This document shows, piece by piece, positions 56,119-64,000 of a DNA stretch of 64,000 bases. This stretch comes from Pseudoalteromonas neustonica. GTDB lineage: Bacteria > Pseudomonadota > Gammaproteobacteria > Enterobacterales > Alteromonadaceae. The position numbers were made by a program, and so were the translations under genes. The notes beneath the pieces were generated by a model that was not told where the DNA came from, did not search any database, and saw only the letters and a program-made list of their open reading frames with translations. The number at the start of each line of letters is the position of its first letter. The stretch's first letter is position 1. Location: NCBI RefSeq assembly GCF_001653135.1, contig NZ_BDDS01000015.1, positions 1 to 64,000 of the forward strand, in the 5' to 3' direction.

Positions 56119-57570
56119 ATGCTATCAAAACAACTCGTGTTACTTTACTCTTTTTTAATAGTATCCCTCGCATTATTCTCTGGTGCTACAAACGCCAATA
56201 ATCAACAGCAAAAAATGGATTCTTTTATCCAAAAATACCATGACTTAAAACAGTTTAACGGCAATATTTTAGTGGCAAAACAAGGCAAAGTGATTTTTGA
56301 AAAAAGCTATGGTTATGCCAATTTTGAATGGGATATTAAACATACACCCAATACAAAATTTCGTATTGGCTCAATCACTAAGCAATTCACCGCAATGCTG
56401 ACTTTACAACTAGTACAAGATGGTAAAATAGAGCTAGACAAACCCATCGCCACTTATTTACCCGATTACCGACCAGACACCGCGCAGCAAATTACCGTCA
56501 GGCAATTACTTAACCACACCTCTGGGCTTACTAATTACACTCAAGCTAACAACTTTCGCCAGAACTATAGCCGTAATCCGTATAGCGTAGATGAGTTCAT
56601 TAAACTGCTATGCAGTGATGATTTACTCTTCGAACCCGGCAGTAAATTTCGCTACAGTAACTCAGGGTACTTTTTATTGGGCGCAATTATTGAAAAAGCA
56701 TCAGGCAAAACGTATCAACAACTTTTGCAAACAAATATTTTAACGCCTCTTGGTATGAGCGACAGTGGTTATGACTCAAGTAGTAATATCATCAAATATC
56801 GCGCTAGTGGCTACAACAATAACTTAGATGGTTATACTAATACTGCTTATTTGGATATGTCGATCCCCTATGCGGCAGGCTCTATGTACTCGACTGCTCG
56901 TGATTTAGTTAAGTGGGATCAAGCACTTTACACAAATAAACTGCTCAATAATGAGCTAAAAAGTCAAATGTACACCACCTCAACACAACGTAATTACGCA
57001 CTGGGTTGGGAAGTAAATCAATTAAAGACGCAAAAGTATGGCAAGCCACTAACTCAAATCCAACACGGAGGGGGGATTAATGGTTTTAATGCATTTATTA
57101 GTCGTATTGCTGAGGAGCAATTATTGGTGGTTATTTTAAATAATACTGGCGGAGCGCCATTAACTCCGATGGCCGAAGGATTATTAAATATTTATTATGA
57201 CAAACCCTATAAAATCGCCACAGAAAATGTTGATAGCCAACTATATAATGCTTTACTAGCTGGGGGAGTTGCAGGACTGAAAAGTAAGTATAGTGAGCTA
57301 AAAGAGCAAAATAACCCGCTTCGAGAAAGAACCATCAACTACTTTGGTTATGAATTAATGACAATGAAAAAACTTGATGCCGCCATTGCAATCTTTGAAC
57401 TCAATGCAGCGCAATACCCTGACTCTGCGAACACGCATGACAGTTTAGGAGAAGCTTATTTAACTGCAAATAAGCCAACACTCGCATTAAGGAGCTATCA
57501 AACTGCACTTGCATTGAACCCTGAGAGTGAAAGTGCAAAAAAAGCCATCAAACAACTGCTATTAAAATAA
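56119..57570 (+). CDS. Beta-lactamase-fold serine hydrolase with TPR tail
   Basis: A 483-residue exported class C-like hydrolase (signal peptide cut after ATNAN). The SxxK motif is Ser85/Lys88 (GSITKQF), YSN is at 179-181, and HGGG at 316-319 stands in for KTG. Residues about 375-480 are tetratricopeptide-like helices (ANTHDSLGEAYLTANKPTLA). Likely a D-Ala-D-Ala peptidase or esterase rather than a drug-hydrolysing enzyme. Confidence 0.9.
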   Translation: MLSKQLVLLYSFLIVSLALFSGATNANNQQQKMDSFIQKYHDLKQFNGNILVAKQGKVIFEKSYGYANFEWDIKHTPNTKFRIGSITKQFTAMLTLQLVQDGKIELDKPIATYLPDYRPDTAQQITVRQLLNHTSGLTNYTQANNFRQNYSRNPYSVDEFIKLLCSDDLLFEPGSKFRYSNSGYFLLGAIIEKASGKTYQQLLQTNILTPLGMSDSGYDSSSNIIKYRASGYNNNLDGYTNTAYLDMSIPYAAGSMYSTARDLVKWDQALYTNKLLNNELKSQMYTTSTQRNYALGWEVNQLKTQKYGKPLTQIQHGGGINGFNAFISRIAEEQLLVVILNNTGGAPLTPMAEGLLNIYYDKPYKIATENVDSQLYNALLAGGVAGLKSKYSELKEQNNPLRERTINYFGYELMTMKKLDAAIAIFELNAAQYPDSANTHDSLGEAYLTANKPTLALRSYQTALALNPESESAKKAIKQLLLK

Positions 57571-57636
57571 ACGAAAAAAGAAACTGCCGATAAATTTATT
57601 ATCCAAAGATCACGTAATTAGGGTGTACTTGTTGCT

Positions 57637-58605
57637 TTAGTTTACCAATACACTGGTGTCAAGTATCCCCTTCTCAACAAGCTGTTTTAGTGTTTCGTGT
57701 GCTTTTTGTCTGCATACATCACGCAACAACCGCACTGCGGGCGTAATTGATTGCCGACTTGGGCAAATTAGCCACAGCTCGCCGCAGGTATGTTGATAAT
57801 CAGGCATAACTGTAACGACCCTGTCATTAAGCAGGTCATCTGCAATATCCAGCGCCGATTTTACAGCAAGTCCTTTACCGCCAACACACCAACGCCTAAC
57901 TAAATCACCATCGTTTGAAGCTCGCCTTCCCTGCATTTTTACTTTGTATTTATTTTCGCCATCGGTAAATTCCCAAACATTATTGATAATGTCTTGTAGC
58001 TGATAAAACAGTCCTTGATGCTGTTCAAGATCATCGGGATGTATGGGGTTAGTGTGCTCAGCAAGATACTCTTTGGTTGCACACAATAAACGCGGCACCG
58101 TACAAATTTTAAATCCATACACGTTAGCATCATTAGGCGAGCCATAGCGAAGCGCTATATCAACTGAATCACGATAAAAATCTATGTTACTGTCACTTAT
58201 GTGAGTACGTAAACTCACTTTAGGGTAGTTGTCCATTATTTCATCTATCCAAGGGATCACTAAATTTCGACCAAGATCAGATGACAATGCAACCCTCAGC
58301 TCGCCTTCAATTTCATCGTGTTCACCTTTAATGTTTTGCTTTGCCTGCTCAAGTATTGTCAGCGCTTGCTCACACTGCACAATGTACCGCTCGCCTGCAC
58401 TTGAAAGCCTTAGGTGACGTGTAGTACGTACAAATAATTCACAGCCTAATGCTGATTCTACTCGTTTAATTGCTGCACTGGCAGTGGCTGTACGCATATC
58501 TAGTTTTGCTGCGGCGCGCGTAATACTTCTAAACTCCGCTACTTTCAAAATCAGTTTTAAATCTTCAATCTGCATATTATCTATTTTTATTTGATAATGA
58601 TTCAA
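57637..58605 (-). CDS. LysR-family regulator
   Basis: A LysR protein with the HTH SITRAAAKLDMRTATASAAI and a LysR-substrate domain (GELRVALSSDLGRNLVIP). The preferred start may be the ATG at 58575 (MQIEDLKLIL). Divergent from the monooxygenase/nitroreductase pair (91 nt between start codons), which it likely controls. Confidence 0.9.
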   Translation of the reverse strand: MNHYQIKIDNMQIEDLKLILKVAEFRSITRAAAKLDMRTATASAAIKRVESALGCELFVRTTRHLRLSSAGERYIVQCEQALTILEQAKQNIKGEHDEIEGELRVALSSDLGRNLVIPWIDEIMDNYPKVSLRTHISDSNIDFYRDSVDIALRYGSPNDANVYGFKICTVPRLLCATKEYLAEHTNPIHPDDLEQHQGLFYQLQDIINNVWEFTDGENKYKVKMQGRRASNDGDLVRRWCVGGKGLAVKSALDIADDLLNDRVVTVMPDYQHTCGELWLICPSRQSITPAVRLLRDVCRQKAHETLKQLVEKGILDTSVLVN

Positions 58606-58695
58606 TCATTATGGTGTTTATCTAAAGCAAAGCAAGGATTACTATGCATGTATAGAATAAACCTAGCTTAGATACATTCATTCGTAGGAGTTAAA

Positions 58696-58986
58696 GTGGC
58701 ACAACTGACCATTGTGGCAAATATTATTGCCAAACCTGAACACATTGATTTAGTAAAAGTGCAATTAATAAAGCTTATTGAAACAACACGCGCTGAGCAA
58801 GGCTGTATCAATTACGACTTACATCAAAATAATGATAACCCCGCTCATTTTATGTTTTATGAAAACTGGCAAACCCGCCAATTATGGCAAGCACATATGA
58901 ACAACCAACACCTTCAAGACTATGTTGAAGCTGTTGATGGTGCAATTGAGTCATTTACACTTAATGAAATGACGATTATTAAGTAA
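58696..58986 (+). CDS. Antibiotic-biosynthesis-monooxygenase-like protein (YgiN type)
   Basis: A 96-residue ABM-fold protein (KPEHIDLVKVQLIKLIETTR, INYDLHQNNDNPAHFMFYENW). The family includes the quinol monooxygenase YgiN. GTG start; AGGAG 5 nt ahead sets it. It adjoins a nitroreductase 42 nt downstream, as in quinone/nitro stress modules. Confidence 0.88.
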   Translation: MAQLTIVANIIAKPEHIDLVKVQLIKLIETTRAEQGCINYDLHQNNDNPAHFMFYENWQTRQLWQAHMNNQHLQDYVEAVDGAIESFTLNEMTIIK

Positions 58987-59028
58987 TCAAGGTTTAGCTA
59001 ATTTAAACTATTCGCTACAGGAAAAAAT

Positions 59029-59685
59029 ATGACACACCCAATTATTAATGACTTAAATACTCGTTACACAACAAAAAAATACGATGCAACCAAACGTGTT
59101 GCTGCTGACGATTTAGCCGTATTATATGAAGCAATGCGCCTATCACCTTCATCTATCAATTCGCAGCCGTGGAAATTTATTGTGATTGAATCAGATCATG
59201 CTAAACAACGTATGCATGACACTTTTGAAAACAAATTTCAGTTTAATCAGCCGCATGTTAAAACAGCCTCGCATATTATTTTATTTGCCCACAACCCTAA
59301 ATACAGCCGTGAAGATTACGCCAGAGTTATTGATGCGGATATTAAAAATGGTCGTACACCAGCAGAGAACCGTGAACAAGCATTTGGCGCTTACGCATTT
59401 GTTGACCTTAACACCGATGAAAATGGCAATAACGAAGCATGGACAAAAGCACAAACATATATTGCACTGGGTAACACAATGCATACCGCGGCGCGCTTAG
59501 GGATTGACTCAACACCAATGGAAGGCGTAGATCCACATCTTATTAGCCAAATATTTGCAGATGAACTCGACGGATACATTTGTGATGTTGCACTTGCTAT
59601 TGGCTATCATGAAACGGTAACCGACTATAATGCTAAATTACCAAAATCACGTTTGGGCCAAGAGCACGTGATCAGCATTTTATAG
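59029..59685 (+). CDS. Oxygen-insensitive NAD(P)H nitroreductase-like (NfsB type)
   Basis: A 218-residue FMN enzyme: SPSSINSQPWKFIVIES is the family FMN segment and GIDSTPMEGVD the second. It would reduce nitroaromatics and quinones with NAD(P)H. Probably co-transcribed with the preceding ABM gene under the divergent LysR. Confidence 0.92.
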   Translation: MTHPIINDLNTRYTTKKYDATKRVAADDLAVLYEAMRLSPSSINSQPWKFIVIESDHAKQRMHDTFENKFQFNQPHVKTASHIILFAHNPKYSREDYARVIDADIKNGRTPAENREQAFGAYAFVDLNTDENGNNEAWTKAQTYIALGNTMHTAARLGIDSTPMEGVDPHLISQIFADELDGYICDVALAIGYHETVTDYNAKLPKSRLGQEHVISIL

Positions 59686-59717
59686 CTTATAAATACACAT
59701 CACTATAATTCCAAAAT

Positions 59718-59749
59718 AAAATGCACAAAAATAACAATTGTGCATTTTT
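59718..59749 (+). terminator. Terminator after the nitroreductase gene
   Basis: AAATGCACAA / TTGTGCATTTTT with an AT-rich loop. Confidence 0.82.
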
Positions 59750-60035
59750 AATCTTATTCGTAATAACCGTTAATTTGTGTTTTAAGATAAAATAGCCCTT
59801 AAAAAATTGATACGTTATCCACCCTATCTACCTTACATTTGAAGTCAACCTCACCAGCAAATTGCGCAAAAAAACGCTCAAATCCAGCTGATAATTCAAC
59901 CCTAATATGATATTTAAATTCAAGTCACTTTGAAAAATGGTTGAATTTGTAGTATTTTTGTACCGCTTTTACATTTCACCTTGATTACCCAACAATAATG
60001 AAAGGGAAGACAAGCTAAGTGGCACTCAGCGATTA
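59750..60035. other. Intergenic region upstream of the OmpA-family gene
   Basis: No gene or familiar element; AT-rich, presumed promoter region. Confidence 0.4.
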
Positions 60036-60065
60036 GGCTGAGTGGTTAGGCTGAGTGGTTAGGCT
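60036..60065 (+). repeat. 13-bp tandem repeat with adjoining hairpin
   Basis: GGCTGAGTGGTTA occurs twice in a row (60036-60048, 60049-60061) plus a partial third unit. CACTCAGC at 60023-60030 can fold onto GCTGAGTG at 60037-60044. It lies about 30 nt ahead of the start codon of the OmpA-family gene. Confidence 0.6.
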
Positions 60066-60093
60066 CAATACTAATCAATTAAAAGGAATTATC

Positions 60094-61602
60094 ATGAACA
60101 ACATAAATAAAATATGTGTGCTTTGTATTACTTTTCTAAGTTTTACATTTAGCATACAAGCAAAGCCCCTACTTTCACCCTACCCAAATGCAAAGTTGCA
60201 GAATTCAGTTATTTTAGCAGGCGAAGAAACTCGCCTTGTTACAAAATTTGTGCCTAAAGAAAAACGACCTCAACAATTTGAATATCAAAAATTTATTGGA
60301 GATACCGGACATTACTCTTATACGATAAAAAATGTTGCTTCGTTAAAGGTAACAAAAAATTATGAAAGTGCGTTAAGTGATGCTGGTTTTAAAGTGGTTT
60401 ATACATGTTCTTTAAGTGATTGTTATTCAGGAGATAGACATGTACAAAGAAAATTATTAGCTGACAAGTCTAGCTACTTTAACTCTGGTAATCAATTCCA
60501 ACAACCTCACTATATTTTCGCCACAAAAGGGGATGAGTCCCTCGATGCTGCTATTTCGTTATTTGTTGGTCAGTATAAAAATACGACGCGAGTATTATTA
60601 ACCACAGTGGATATAAAAGACATTGAATCAGGACTTGTCACTGCCAATTTTGACGCATTTACCAAACACAATAATAAACAGATAACCAAGGCACCACGTA
60701 AAGATAAAGGAGGCTCAGCAGACCATCCATTAATAAGTCGCTACCCTAGTAGTTATATTGAAGATTATAAACAGGTTGATTATGAAGAATTCAGCATTCC
60801 TGTTGGTATTGTTGATACAAAAACAAACACACTCCCAATGCTAGACGTTACCGGAGACTTAACCAAAATTACTTATATCGTAAACAGGGTGTCAACGCTA
60901 AAAATTTATCATAATTATCTAAGTGCTTTAGTTAAAGCAGGGTTTGAAACGGTATTCTCTTGTCAAAAAAATACATGCAGTGGTAACACCAGAGATAGGT
61001 TAATCGATGAGGATTTACAAAAGTTAGGTGATAAGCTCGCTGTAAAACAAGCTTATAATTACTGGCGCCAACCTCGATACCAAGTTATGAAAAGTACTGT
61101 TGATGGCCAAACTACCTATGTAGCTTTTTTTATAGGTAACTTTGAAGGCGATTCTCGTATTCAGCTTGTAGTGATGCAGAGCGAGCCATTATTAACTGGG
61201 TTAATAGAGACAAATAGCGATAAAGTGTTAGAGCAACTTAAGCAAAAAGGTAAAGCCTCAATCTATGGGGTGTTATTTGACTACGATAAAGCGGGCATAA
61301 AGCCTGAATCTAAACAATCATTGGATGTCATTGCGCAAGTTTTAGAAAAAAATAAGGCATTGAGTTTGTATGTTGTTGGTCACACAGATGATAAAGGCTC
61401 TGCTGAATATAATTTAGAGCTTTCTAAACGTCGGGCTGATGCTGTTGTTAACGCTTTAATTACTAACTATGGTATCGCTGAAAAAAGATTAATTTCACAA
61501 GGTGTTGGGCCCTATTCCCCTGTAGCAACTAACAAAAATGAATTAGGCCGCGAACTTAATCGACGTGTTGAGTTAGTGGAACAAATGTCGGATTCAAAAT
61601 AA
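60094..61602 (+). CDS. OmpA-family protein with two DUF4892-like modules
   Basis: A 502-residue exported protein: signal peptide (cut after IQA), two similar modules (about 20-190 and 210-385) each with the pattern (L/I)SxYPxxxxxD or PLLSPYPNAK, VTKNYESAL / IYHNYLSAL and CSLSDCYSG / CQKNTCSGN, then an OmpA peptidoglycan-binding domain (GVLFDYDKAGIKPES, VGHTDDKGSAEYNLELSKRR, GRELNRRVEL). AAGGA sets the ATG at 60094. The modules resemble DUF4892; function unknown. Confidence 0.88.
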   Translation: MNNINKICVLCITFLSFTFSIQAKPLLSPYPNAKLQNSVILAGEETRLVTKFVPKEKRPQQFEYQKFIGDTGHYSYTIKNVASLKVTKNYESALSDAGFKVVYTCSLSDCYSGDRHVQRKLLADKSSYFNSGNQFQQPHYIFATKGDESLDAAISLFVGQYKNTTRVLLTTVDIKDIESGLVTANFDAFTKHNNKQITKAPRKDKGGSADHPLISRYPSSYIEDYKQVDYEEFSIPVGIVDTKTNTLPMLDVTGDLTKITYIVNRVSTLKIYHNYLSALVKAGFETVFSCQKNTCSGNTRDRLIDEDLQKLGDKLAVKQAYNYWRQPRYQVMKSTVDGQTTYVAFFIGNFEGDSRIQLVVMQSEPLLTGLIETNSDKVLEQLKQKGKASIYGVLFDYDKAGIKPESKQSLDVIAQVLEKNKALSLYVVGHTDDKGSAEYNLELSKRRADAVVNALITNYGIAEKRLISQGVGPYSPVATNKNELGRELNRRVELVEQMSDSK

Positions 61603-61665
61603 TTAACCTCTGCGCTACTACGGTATGGTTAATGTTTAATACATTCTGCATAAGTTAGATGAATA

Positions 61666-61692
61666 AGTGGCTTATTTCCCTAATAAGCCACT
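61666..61692 (+). terminator. Hairpin downstream of the OmpA-family gene
   Basis: AGTGGCTTATT / AATAAGCCACT with a 5-nt loop; only a short T tract, so terminator strength is uncertain. Confidence 0.6.
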
Positions 61693-61737
61693 CTTTGTGC
61701 AACTGGTTAAGCATAAAACAGTTAATACCAATCTTAG

Positions 61738-61815
61738 AGCTGCGCGAGGTAAACTCCCTCCTACGATACATGCATAAAGATCTAAACCTGCCGTAGGCGG
61801 GGCTTTATGCCGCGC
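61738..61815 (-). repeat. REP-like paired palindromes
   Basis: On the minus strand, GTAGGAGGGAGTTTACCTCG resembles the GTAG-headed REP elements linked to RAYT transposases. Next to it is GCATAAAG (61772-61779) facing CTTTATGC (61803-61810) around an inner CCTGCC / GGCGGG stem. Only one copy is in the window, so the family assignment is a guess. Confidence 0.4.
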
Positions 61816-61845
61816 ATGATTTACTAATATTCACAAAAGAAGGTA

Positions 61846-62892
61846 CTACTCTAAATACGTTATTATTTTAGCGTTTTTAACGAGTGTGTTTTCAAGCCTT
61901 GCACTGATCTTCACTTTTGCTCCATTAACTAAACATAAATTGGGCGCTACATGACCAATATCTGCATCTATTATTACTGGAAATAAACGATCACTGAGTG
62001 CAAGTTCCAGCGCTTGGTAATAATCAATATCTTGCTCTTTTGTACTTATAACCGCACTTCGACCAATAATTAAGCCATTAATAAGACCAAATATATCATT
62101 TAGCTTAAGTGAAATAATAAACCTTAATACAGCTGCCGGCTGAAGCTCTGCATTTTCTAGATACAAGACCAAACCATGCGGCGCGAACTGCTTTTTAAAT
62201 TCATGTAGTGATAAAAAAGGTGACGTAAGCAATAAACCTAATGTATCCAAACAGCCACCAAATAGTCGCCCAGAAAGCTCAACATCACGGTTGTCTTTTA
62301 CATTGAGACAACGCCATTGGCTAGGCTTTGACAGTGAAAATAACGCATCCGGTGATTGTGCATAATTAATTGCATCACCTTGATAAAAGGCCGCAGGGGT
62401 TTGAGTAAACTCATTGCCCGCTTCAAGCTCAAGCGTTTTAAATACTTGTAAGCAATGAGTATCTTGTTCGTCTGGATGTAATTGCATTAAATTTGTACAG
62501 TGCAATGTGGCCCAACCGCATTTCGCTGTTATTACACAAGCAAGTGTACTTATATCAGAGAACCCAACCAGCCATTTAGGGCGAGACTTTTTAATCACAT
62601 TAAAATCAAGGTGTGGAAGTATTTCCATAGCAAGCTCACCACCCCAAGGTGGCATAATTGCGGCAATGCTATCATCAGTCAAAAAAGTCATTAACTCATC
62701 TGCACGTTGCTTTGCAGAGCAATTTTTTTGCCTTAAACACTCCCCTTCTATTACTTCGTAGCCGCGCAGTGTTAAACCATTCAATACAATATCAAGGCGT
62801 TTATGGAAAGGGCTTTCTACACTAGAAGAAAACGCACAGATTGCAATTTTATCGCCACTTTGTAATGCTGTAGGGAAAATAACCTTTTCCAT
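61846..62892 (-). CDS. LD-carboxypeptidase-family (S66) protein
   Basis: A 348-residue serine carboxypeptidase of the LdcA/MccF type: the GFSDIST nucleophile block (Ser after GF), ADELMTFLTDDSIAAIMPPWGG and the C-terminal Glu/His regions (LVLYLENAE, ADIGHVAPNL). It trims the D-Ala of murein tetrapeptides or cleaves a related amide. It lies downstream of greA, behind the greA terminator. Confidence 0.9.
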   Translation of the reverse strand: MEKVIFPTALQSGDKIAICAFSSSVESPFHKRLDIVLNGLTLRGYEVIEGECLRQKNCSAKQRADELMTFLTDDSIAAIMPPWGGELAMEILPHLDFNVIKKSRPKWLVGFSDISTLACVITAKCGWATLHCTNLMQLHPDEQDTHCLQVFKTLELEAGNEFTQTPAAFYQGDAINYAQSPDALFSLSKPSQWRCLNVKDNRDVELSGRLFGGCLDTLGLLLTSPFLSLHEFKKQFAPHGLVLYLENAELQPAAVLRFIISLKLNDIFGLINGLIIGRSAVISTKEQDIDYYQALELALSDRLFPVIIDADIGHVAPNLCLVNGAKVKISARLENTLVKNAKIITYLE

Positions 62893-62971
62893 AAAAAACC
62901 TAAAGTATAAGAAACAATTACTTCTAACGTACCTAGTTTATTAATGAATGTCGAGGTTAGCATAGGCATAA

Positions 62972-63005
62972 AAAAACCGATGCTTATTGCTAAGCATCGG
63001 TTTTT
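62972..63005 (-). terminator. Terminator after greA
   Basis: AAAACCGATGCTTA / TAAGCATCGGTTTTT palindrome, in the 140-bp gap after greA on the minus strand. Confidence 0.88.
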
Positions 63006-63032
63006 AATAAAACGTGAAAGTCAGTAAAGTAA

Positions 63033-63509
63033 TTAAACGTACTCAACCTCAAGGATTTCGTATTCCACGTCGCCTTTCGGGGTTTTAATGATCACAGCAT
63101 CATCAGCTTGTTTACCAATTAAACCACGGGCAATCGGTGAATTTACCGAAATACGGTTATCTTTAATACTCGCTTCATCATCACCAACTATTTGGTATTT
63201 AACTTCAGCGTCAGTATCAACATTAACGATTGTTACTGTCGTACCAAAAATAACTTTACCTGTATTTGGTAACTTAGTTACATCAATGATTTGTACATTT
63301 GAAAGCTTTGCTTCAATCTCTTGAATACGGCCTTCACAAAAACCCTGCTGTTCACGCGCTGCGTGATATTCAGCGTTTTCTTTTAAGTCACCATGTTCAC
63401 GTGCCACTGCAATATCAGCAACAATTTTTGGACGGGTAACTGTTTTTAATTCGTTAAGTTCTTTGCGCATTAAATCTGCGCCACGAACTGTCATCGGAAT
63501 TGTTTGCAT
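63033..63509 (-). CDS. greA: Transcription elongation factor GreA
   Basis: A 158-residue GreA, close to E. coli GreA throughout: [20 protein letters not shown] at the coiled-coil tip (acidic residues for transcript cleavage) and [11 protein letters not shown] in the C-terminal domain. The start at 63509 ([12 protein letters not shown]) matches the family; the frame extends seven codons upstream. It follows carB by 48 nt, the frequent carA-carB-greA order in gammaproteobacteria. Confidence 0.96.
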   Translation of the reverse strand: MQTIPMTVRGADLMRKELNELKTVTRPKIVADIAVAREHGDLKENAEYHAAREQQGFCEGRIQEIEAKLSNVQIIDVTKLPNTGKVIFGTTVTIVNVDTDAEVKYQIVGDDEASIKDNRISVNSPIARGLIGKQADDAVIIKTPKGDVEYEILEVEYV

Positions 63510-63557
63510 ACTTTTCTCACTTAATCCCAAGGCCGATTAAGGCCTTGGCACATTTCC

Positions 63558-64000
63558 TTAGTTCAATCGCTGGTGTAGTTCTTGAACTGACGTCACTTTG
63601 CTGCGGTCGTCTGCTTGGTTAGCAGTACAGTTAGCAAATGCCGCATTCAAGGTCGTAGTATAGTTAGTCTTGTGTTGCAATGCACCACGACGTAACACCT
63701 TCGAATCTTCGATCGCTTGGCGACCTTCGGTAGTATTAACGATATAGCTATACTCGCCATTTTTGATTCTATCAAGAATATGCGGGCGACCTTCAAATAC
63801 TTTGTTTACACGGCGTACCGCAATACCAGCATCTTCAAGTGCAGCAGCTGTTCCACCGGTTGCATCTAGTTCAAAACCAAGATCTGTCATGGTTTTAGCT
63901 AGCTCTACAATACGTGGTTTATCGCTATTACGCACAGATAGTAACGCGCGACCACCGCGTGGTAAAGTATTGCTTGCACCTAATTGCGCTTTTGCAAAAG
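63558..64000 (-). CDS. carB: Carbamoyl-phosphate synthase large chain, C-terminal part (cut by window edge)
   Basis: The last about 146 residues of CarB, the MGS-like allosteric domain (binding UMP/IMP/ornithine): [37 protein letters not shown] and [13 protein letters not shown]. The frame is open to base 64000, so the start lies beyond the window. It makes carbamoyl phosphate for arginine and pyrimidines. Confidence 0.95.
   Translation of the reverse strand, partial: FAKAQLGASNTLPRGGRALLSVRNSDKPRIVELAKTMTDLGFELDATGGTAAALEDAGIAVRRVNKVFEGRPHILDRIKNGEYSYIVNTTEGRQAIEDSKVLRRGALQHKTNYTTTLNAAFANCTANQADDRSKVTSVQELHQRLN

Noticed and set aside
63088..63324. Plus-strand frame opposite greA (and similar frames opposite trpD, the RND permease and others)
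   Set aside because: Antisense shadows of well-identified genes with no ribosome site and Ser/Thr-rich, family-less translations.

Overview
The window looks like a chromosomal segment of a marine gammaproteobacterium of the Alteromonadales, most likely Pseudoalteromonas or a close relative. The basis is the AT-rich base composition, several family-restricted small proteins (a DUF2999-like and a DUF6500-like protein), and enteric-like synteny around trp: yciV-yciO before trpL and yciB/yciI after trpA, with trpG separate from trpD and a fused trpCF. The genus call is an inference from protein resemblance; no search was run.

Layout. 1-5.2 kb is an accessory zone read on the minus strand: the 5' part of a group II intron with a frameshifted maturase, a 142-bp palindromic element, an integron-type gene cassette with an attC-like site, and an IS91-like element with a tyrosine recombinase and a frameshifted transposase. 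5.3-9.5 kb holds small metabolic and regulatory genes (DUF6500-like, ABM monooxygenase, AraC regulator, an extra signal peptidase I, DUF2999, a quinone oxidoreductase, a secreted lipocalin-like protein). 9.6-14.6 kb has aceK, a LysR gene, an unknown Cys/His-rich protein and icd, so the IDH kinase/phosphatase and its substrate lie within 5 kb. 14.8-24.1 kb is a minus-strand cluster: alpha/beta-hydrolase-like protein, acetoacetate-decarboxylase-like protein, large FAD oxidoreductase, TonB-dependent receptor and a 7TM hybrid histidine kinase.

24.4-29.3 kb holds a small unknown gene, a periplasmic binding protein, yceI-yceJ, scpA, yciO and yciV. 29.3-36.4 kb is the trp operon (trpE-G-D-CF-B-A), preceded by two complete tandem attenuators, each with its own Trp-Trp-Trp leader peptide and its own terminator. 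36.4-40.1 kb: HU, YciB, a CPBP-family membrane protein, an NSS transporter and YciI. 40.5-46.6 kb: a PepSY/response-regulator/histidine-kinase/LprI-like operon, an AI-2E family permease, a TIGR01777 epimerase and a diguanylate cyclase. 47.2-61.6 kb: an orphan ExbD-like protein, a lipoprotein, a second TonB receptor, a YkgJ-like protein, an RND efflux pair, a serine hydrolase with a TPR tail, a LysR-controlled monooxygenase/nitroreductase pair and an OmpA-family protein. 61.8-64.0 kb: an LD-carboxypeptidase, greA and the 3' end of carB (cut by the window edge).

Two families of short mobile repeats with terminal inverted repeats are scattered through the intergenic gaps: family 1 at 9.6, 40.1 and 50.9 kb, and family 2 at 23.2, 46.8 and 48.5 kb. 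One copy of each appears to supply the end of a neighbouring reading frame (aceK and the hydrolase-like gene). The most noteworthy finds are the doubled trp attenuator, the MITE-built C-terminus of AceK, the altered coenzyme pocket of isocitrate dehydrogenase, and the receptor/oxidoreductase/kinase cluster. I found no CRISPR array, tRNA or rRNA.
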